A stretch of 64,000 nt of DNA, taken from Paenibacillus rigui (GTDB lineage Bacteria; Bacillota; Bacilli; Paenibacillales; NBRC-103111). Below are positions 61,248 through 64,000 of the stretch, in pieces. The notes below the pieces were generated by a model. The model ran no database searches. It was given only the letters and a program-made list of their open reading frames with translations, and had not been told where the DNA came from. Where the stretch lies: assembly GCF_002234615.1 (NCBI RefSeq), contig NZ_NMQW01000002.1, positions 310,001 to 374,000 of the forward strand. Reading direction: 5' to 3'. How positions within the stretch are numbered: position 1 is the first letter of the stretch; each line of letters opens with the position of its first letter. The translations under genes were made by a program, and so were the position numbers.

Positions 61248-64000
61248 GCCTGAACCTCCGTTTCTTCAATTAGTCGGATTGGAGTGAACAACCCGTAAGG
61301 GAGTACTTTATATTGAGGCGAGTAGTAAGTGCCTGTTTTGCGAAAAGAAGCCCAGCTTGTCGAGGATGGCTCGCCAGACACATGATGGAACGGCCCTAGC
61401 ATATTGCGCGGGCTTCCCATGACTTCGATCGCAATCTCATTGTTCCCGTCGGAAAGGTACGATGTGATATCGAGAGGGTTCGCCGCTCTCCAGGGCACAT
61501 GTCCGGCTGATACTCCGTTCACATGGATCTCCACCGTCACAGCAGAATATTCCCCCAGCTCCACAAGCATCCGCTTGTTGGCAGCAGGCTGACAGACATT
61601 CGCCTCGAAGTGGTATACCATGCTGCCGCAGTAATGAAAGTATCCCTGCGTACACCAGTCGCCCAAAGTCAACGTCTTCGGCTCGGCTATAAGCCTTCTG
61701 TCCATATCCACGCCGAAAGGACCGATAAGATAAATATCTTCCACTTCCATACGGTTATGGTAGCTGCAGTTTAGCACCAGCTCGTTCATCCCTAACCTTA
61801 GCTCAGGCAGCGGAATGGTGTTGAAGGAACGGTCAAGGAACCAGCCGTCCGCTTCTGTCTGAGCGGCCTTACCGTTCAAATGCAGGTCATATGCCGCCGC
61901 ATTTTCCACGACCAGGTGTACGGCTCCCTCCGGTATGACCGAAACGTCGAATCGGAACCGGAATTGAACCGGCCTCCCGTTGCCCGGATGCGGATCATGA
62001 ATCCATCGGTACCTTTGCTCCAGACCGTTGCCATACACCTGTCTCATTCCCAGGGCAGCACGGACATCCCTTTGCGCCTGCCATACATCCGTTTCCTCGG
62101 ACCAGCCTTCATGGCCGGGCATAAGATAGGAGCAGGTGTCCAATGTCAGCACATTAGGCATCGTACGGGAAACCCGGCCGACCTGAGCCAGCTCTTGAAC
62201 TACCTGCCGTGTCCTTTTTGTTCTGATATGCTCTGCTTCATGAAACCGGGCCGTGTCAGACGCAGTTTGTAAAATGTACAGCTTCGAGTCGGCAGGTCCG
62301 AACTCCGCCTCGAAGTGCAGGCTTCCCATTTGCAGGGATAAAGGATCGACTTGCACCGTCTTCACCGCTCCGCTCAGCGCGCACCATTCCTCCAAGGCTC
62401 CAAGCCCCTCCAGCTGGATCCGCACCAAATGTGAGGCGTGCCTGTCGTTGTTCACAACGAACAGTACCTTGCGCCCCCCGTCCAGCTCCCGGAGCATGAC
62501 GAGAAATTCTGGCGCCTCCTCTCCGCTCTCCGGATACGTCACGCTGACCTGTCGAGGCAGCAACTGCTCCAATACGCTGACCACGGCTGGAGTATCCTCC
62601 ACCACAGTCAGGTTGGGGTGTTCGTACAGCCTGTTTAACTTGGCTTCCTCCGGCCTTCCCTCCAACCAAACCGGCTGCGGTCCGACAGAGATGATCTTGC
62701 CGCCGGCTTCAAGAAAATCGGACAGCAGCTCGTAGGTGCTTTGGAGCAGGGTCCGGATCGGTGGAAGCACCACAATGCGGTATTCAGCCAAATTGACAAC
62801 CAGCCGGCCCCCCCGTACGGCCCCTGTTTCCGCCATGATGATTTCATCGCCCAAGTCGAAATCGTAGTGGGCTCTGAGCAGCTTTCCAAGAAAGGCGTTG
62901 AATTCGTGTCCAAACGCATTCGTCGCCGACACATCTTTATCTTTGCCCCGAGCGGGGAAGCCGTAAGGCCCCGTTCCGACAAGGCTCCAGGCCGTGGTGG
63001 ACGGATGCAGCACAAGCACGTCGCGTACCGGCTTTCCTTCGGTCAGCACAGCCGAAAGCCGGGCGAAGTAATCCTCTGCCACGTAGTTGTACTTCCACCA
63101 GCTCGTATTGTAATTAAATACCGGTGGATAATCCCTCTTGCGGCATCCTTTAATTGAGTAGAGGGCCAAATGCTGTGACCTGCGATTGACACCGAGCACA
63201 AACTGAAAGTCGCCGATCCAGCGCTGTCCTTCGAATGTAAAGCCCCAACCGGTACACCCGTACGTTTCCGTGAGCACTTCCGTCCTCCCGTACTGGTTAG
63301 CCACGCTGGTGCACTGCTTTACCGTGATATACTCATTCGTCTGCTCCTCCAGCATGTCGATGCCGGGAACCTGCTGAAAACGGTAATTGGGCATAACAGC
63401 ACCGCAAACGCGGGTAGCTGTGCCCATATTGTTTTCCCATAAATAATGCCCTGTAAAAGCAATTCCGTTCGCTTCGCACCATTCGCCGATCTGCTTGGAG
63501 TAGGACTCGCTGAACCTCTCGGTCACCGTCCGCCAATAATCGTGCCGTGCCTGGGGCGAGAACGTTCCATTGAAGAAAAGATACGGGATCAGATCCAAGA
63601 GATCATACCCTCTTCTTTCTTGAAAAAACGCCGGAAACGTGCCGCTCCAGGGAAGCCAGCCCCGTCCTTCGGTAAACCGGCAGTGGCGGTCGTGGATGCT
63701 GGGCTCATCCGTGAATACGCCGCGCACCGTTTTCCCGAAATAGTCTCCTACCTCCCGCTTGTAGGCTTCGTAGGTAATGTCAATGAATGCACCGACTGCA
63801 TCAGGGTTCAGATTATCGGGCGGTGCCTCATGATTAAACCACTCGCTTGCTTCCGATACCTCAACCCGAAATACCAGCAGCACTTCATCCTCCGCAAGCG
63901 TCGCAAGATCGTCCGCTCCGGCCGGGACCTGAAGCCGTTCGCACCGCAGCAGACTTCTCTCGTCTATGACGGCCCGGAACAAGGCTGCTGCTTCTCCAAC
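61244..64000 (-). CDS. Large glycoside hydrolase, GH106-like (5' end beyond window)
   Basis: At least 918 residues; the frame is open to the window edge, so the true start lies outside. The visible part has a catalytic-barrel region with RGVFTDEPSIHD and AFTGHYLWENN, a YGRTEVLTETYGCTGW block, a GATase-like middle domain (LSDFLEAGGKIISVGP) and C-terminal galactose-binding-like sandwiches (VTVEIHVNGVSAGHVPW). This order resembles alpha-L-rhamnosidase GH106 and related uncharacterised hydrolases. No signal peptide can be assessed. The stop overlaps the next start (ATGA), making it the most upstream visible gene of the sugar operon. Confidence 0.8.
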   Translation of the reverse strand, partial: VGEAAALFRAVIDERSLLRCERLQVPAGADDLATLAEDEVLLVFRVEVSEASEWFNHEAPPDNLNPDAVGAFIDITYEAYKREVGDYFGKTVRGVFTDEPSIHDRHCRFTEGRGWLPWSGTFPAFFQERRGYDLLDLIPYLFFNGTFSPQARHDYWRTVTERFSESYSKQIGEWCEANGIAFTGHYLWENNMGTATRVCGAVMPNYRFQQVPGIDMLEEQTNEYITVKQCTSVANQYGRTEVLTETYGCTGWGFTFEGQRWIGDFQFVLGVNRRSQHLALYSIKGCRKRDYPPVFNYNTSWWKYNYVAEDYFARLSAVLTEGKPVRDVLVLHPSTTAWSLVGTGPYGFPARGKDKDVSATNAFGHEFNAFLGKLLRAHYDFDLGDEIIMAETGAVRGGRLVVNLAEYRIVVLPPIRTLLQSTYELLSDFLEAGGKIISVGPQPVWLEGRPEEAKLNRLYEHPNLTVVEDTPAVVSVLEQLLPRQVSVTYPESGEEAPEFLVMLRELDGGRKVLFVVNNDRHASHLVRIQLEGLGALEEWCALSGAVKTVQVDPLSLQMGSLHFEAEFGPADSKLYILQTASDTARFHEAEHIRTKRTRQVVQELAQVGRVSRTMPNVLTLDTCSYLMPGHEGWSEETDVWQAQRDVRAALGMRQVYGNGLEQRYRWIHDPHPGNGRPVQFRFRFDVSVIPEGAVHLVVENAAAYDLHLNGKAAQTEADGWFLDRSFNTIPLPELRLGMNELVLNCSYHNRMEVEDIYLIGPFGVDMDRRLIAEPKTLTLGDWCTQGYFHYCGSMVYHFEANVCQPAANKRMLVELGEYSAVTVEIHVNGVSAGHVPWRAANPLDITSYLSDGNNEIAIEVMGSPRNMLGPFHHVSGEPSSTSWASFRKTGTYYSPQYKVLPYGLFTPIRLIEETEVQA

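Overview
The window reads as chromosomal DNA of a spore-forming, Gram-positive bacterium of the Paenibacillus type. The evidence is a cotE spore-coat gene beside mutS and mutL, strong GGAGG ribosome-binding sites with frequent TTG and GTG starts, SLH-domain surface proteins, many lipoproteins, and large sugar-ABC/glycosidase operons of the kind common in Paenibacillus. I see no rRNA, tRNA, CRISPR array, phage or insertion sequence. Most genes lie on the minus strand.

Layout. 1-8 kb: DNA mismatch repair (mutL, mutS) with an S41 protease gene between them, a putative ATP-grasp/amidoligase fusion, cotE and an aromatic-acid-exporter family membrane protein. 8-15 kb: an SsuABC/ThiXYZ-type ABC importer, then a siderophore uptake locus (binding protein divergent from two permeases and an ATPase) around a compact two-Fur-box divergent promoter. 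15-25 kb: housekeeping and envelope genes (M32 carboxypeptidase, HesB-like protein, beta-carbonic anhydrase, lipoprotein, DUF309 protein with a two-component system, DUF2653 protein, and a secreted GH18 enzyme with six N-terminal repeats). 25-27.6 kb: a frameshifted AraC/GyrI-like regulator, a metallophosphoesterase with an altered first metal motif, and an unrecognised gene.

27.7-36.3 kb is a seven-gene, translationally coupled operon: two Gfo/Idh/MocA oxidoreductases, a two-lobed esterase, two ABC-type solute-binding proteins without any export signal, a CoA-transferase and a MaoC hydratase. Its substrate is unknown. The combination suggests cytoplasmic binding proteins serving a CoA-linked catabolic route.

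36.4-47 kb holds a large SLH surface protein, a MacAB-like ABC export system with two ATPases (one carrying a C-terminal AbrB-like domain), and a second SLH protein. 47-64 kb is a carbohydrate-related region: three very similar secreted solute-binding proteins, four lipoproteins that share one ThuA-like C-terminal domain (a fifth copy is fused to SLH domains), two sugar permeases, a DUF5696 protein, an NHL/YIP1 membrane protein and a large glycoside hydrolase cut by the window edge. No sugar-type ATPase is present, so a shared MsmX-like ATPase elsewhere is likely.

The most unexpected signal is regulatory. Four intergenic regions (before the large SLH gene, the export operon, the second SLH gene and the third solute-binding protein) carry two copies of a 9-bp element related to GCCTATAAA, exactly 22 bp apart, followed exactly 15 bp later by a -10-like TANTAN hexamer. 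This points to a local regulon controlled by one unknown activator or alternative sigma factor.
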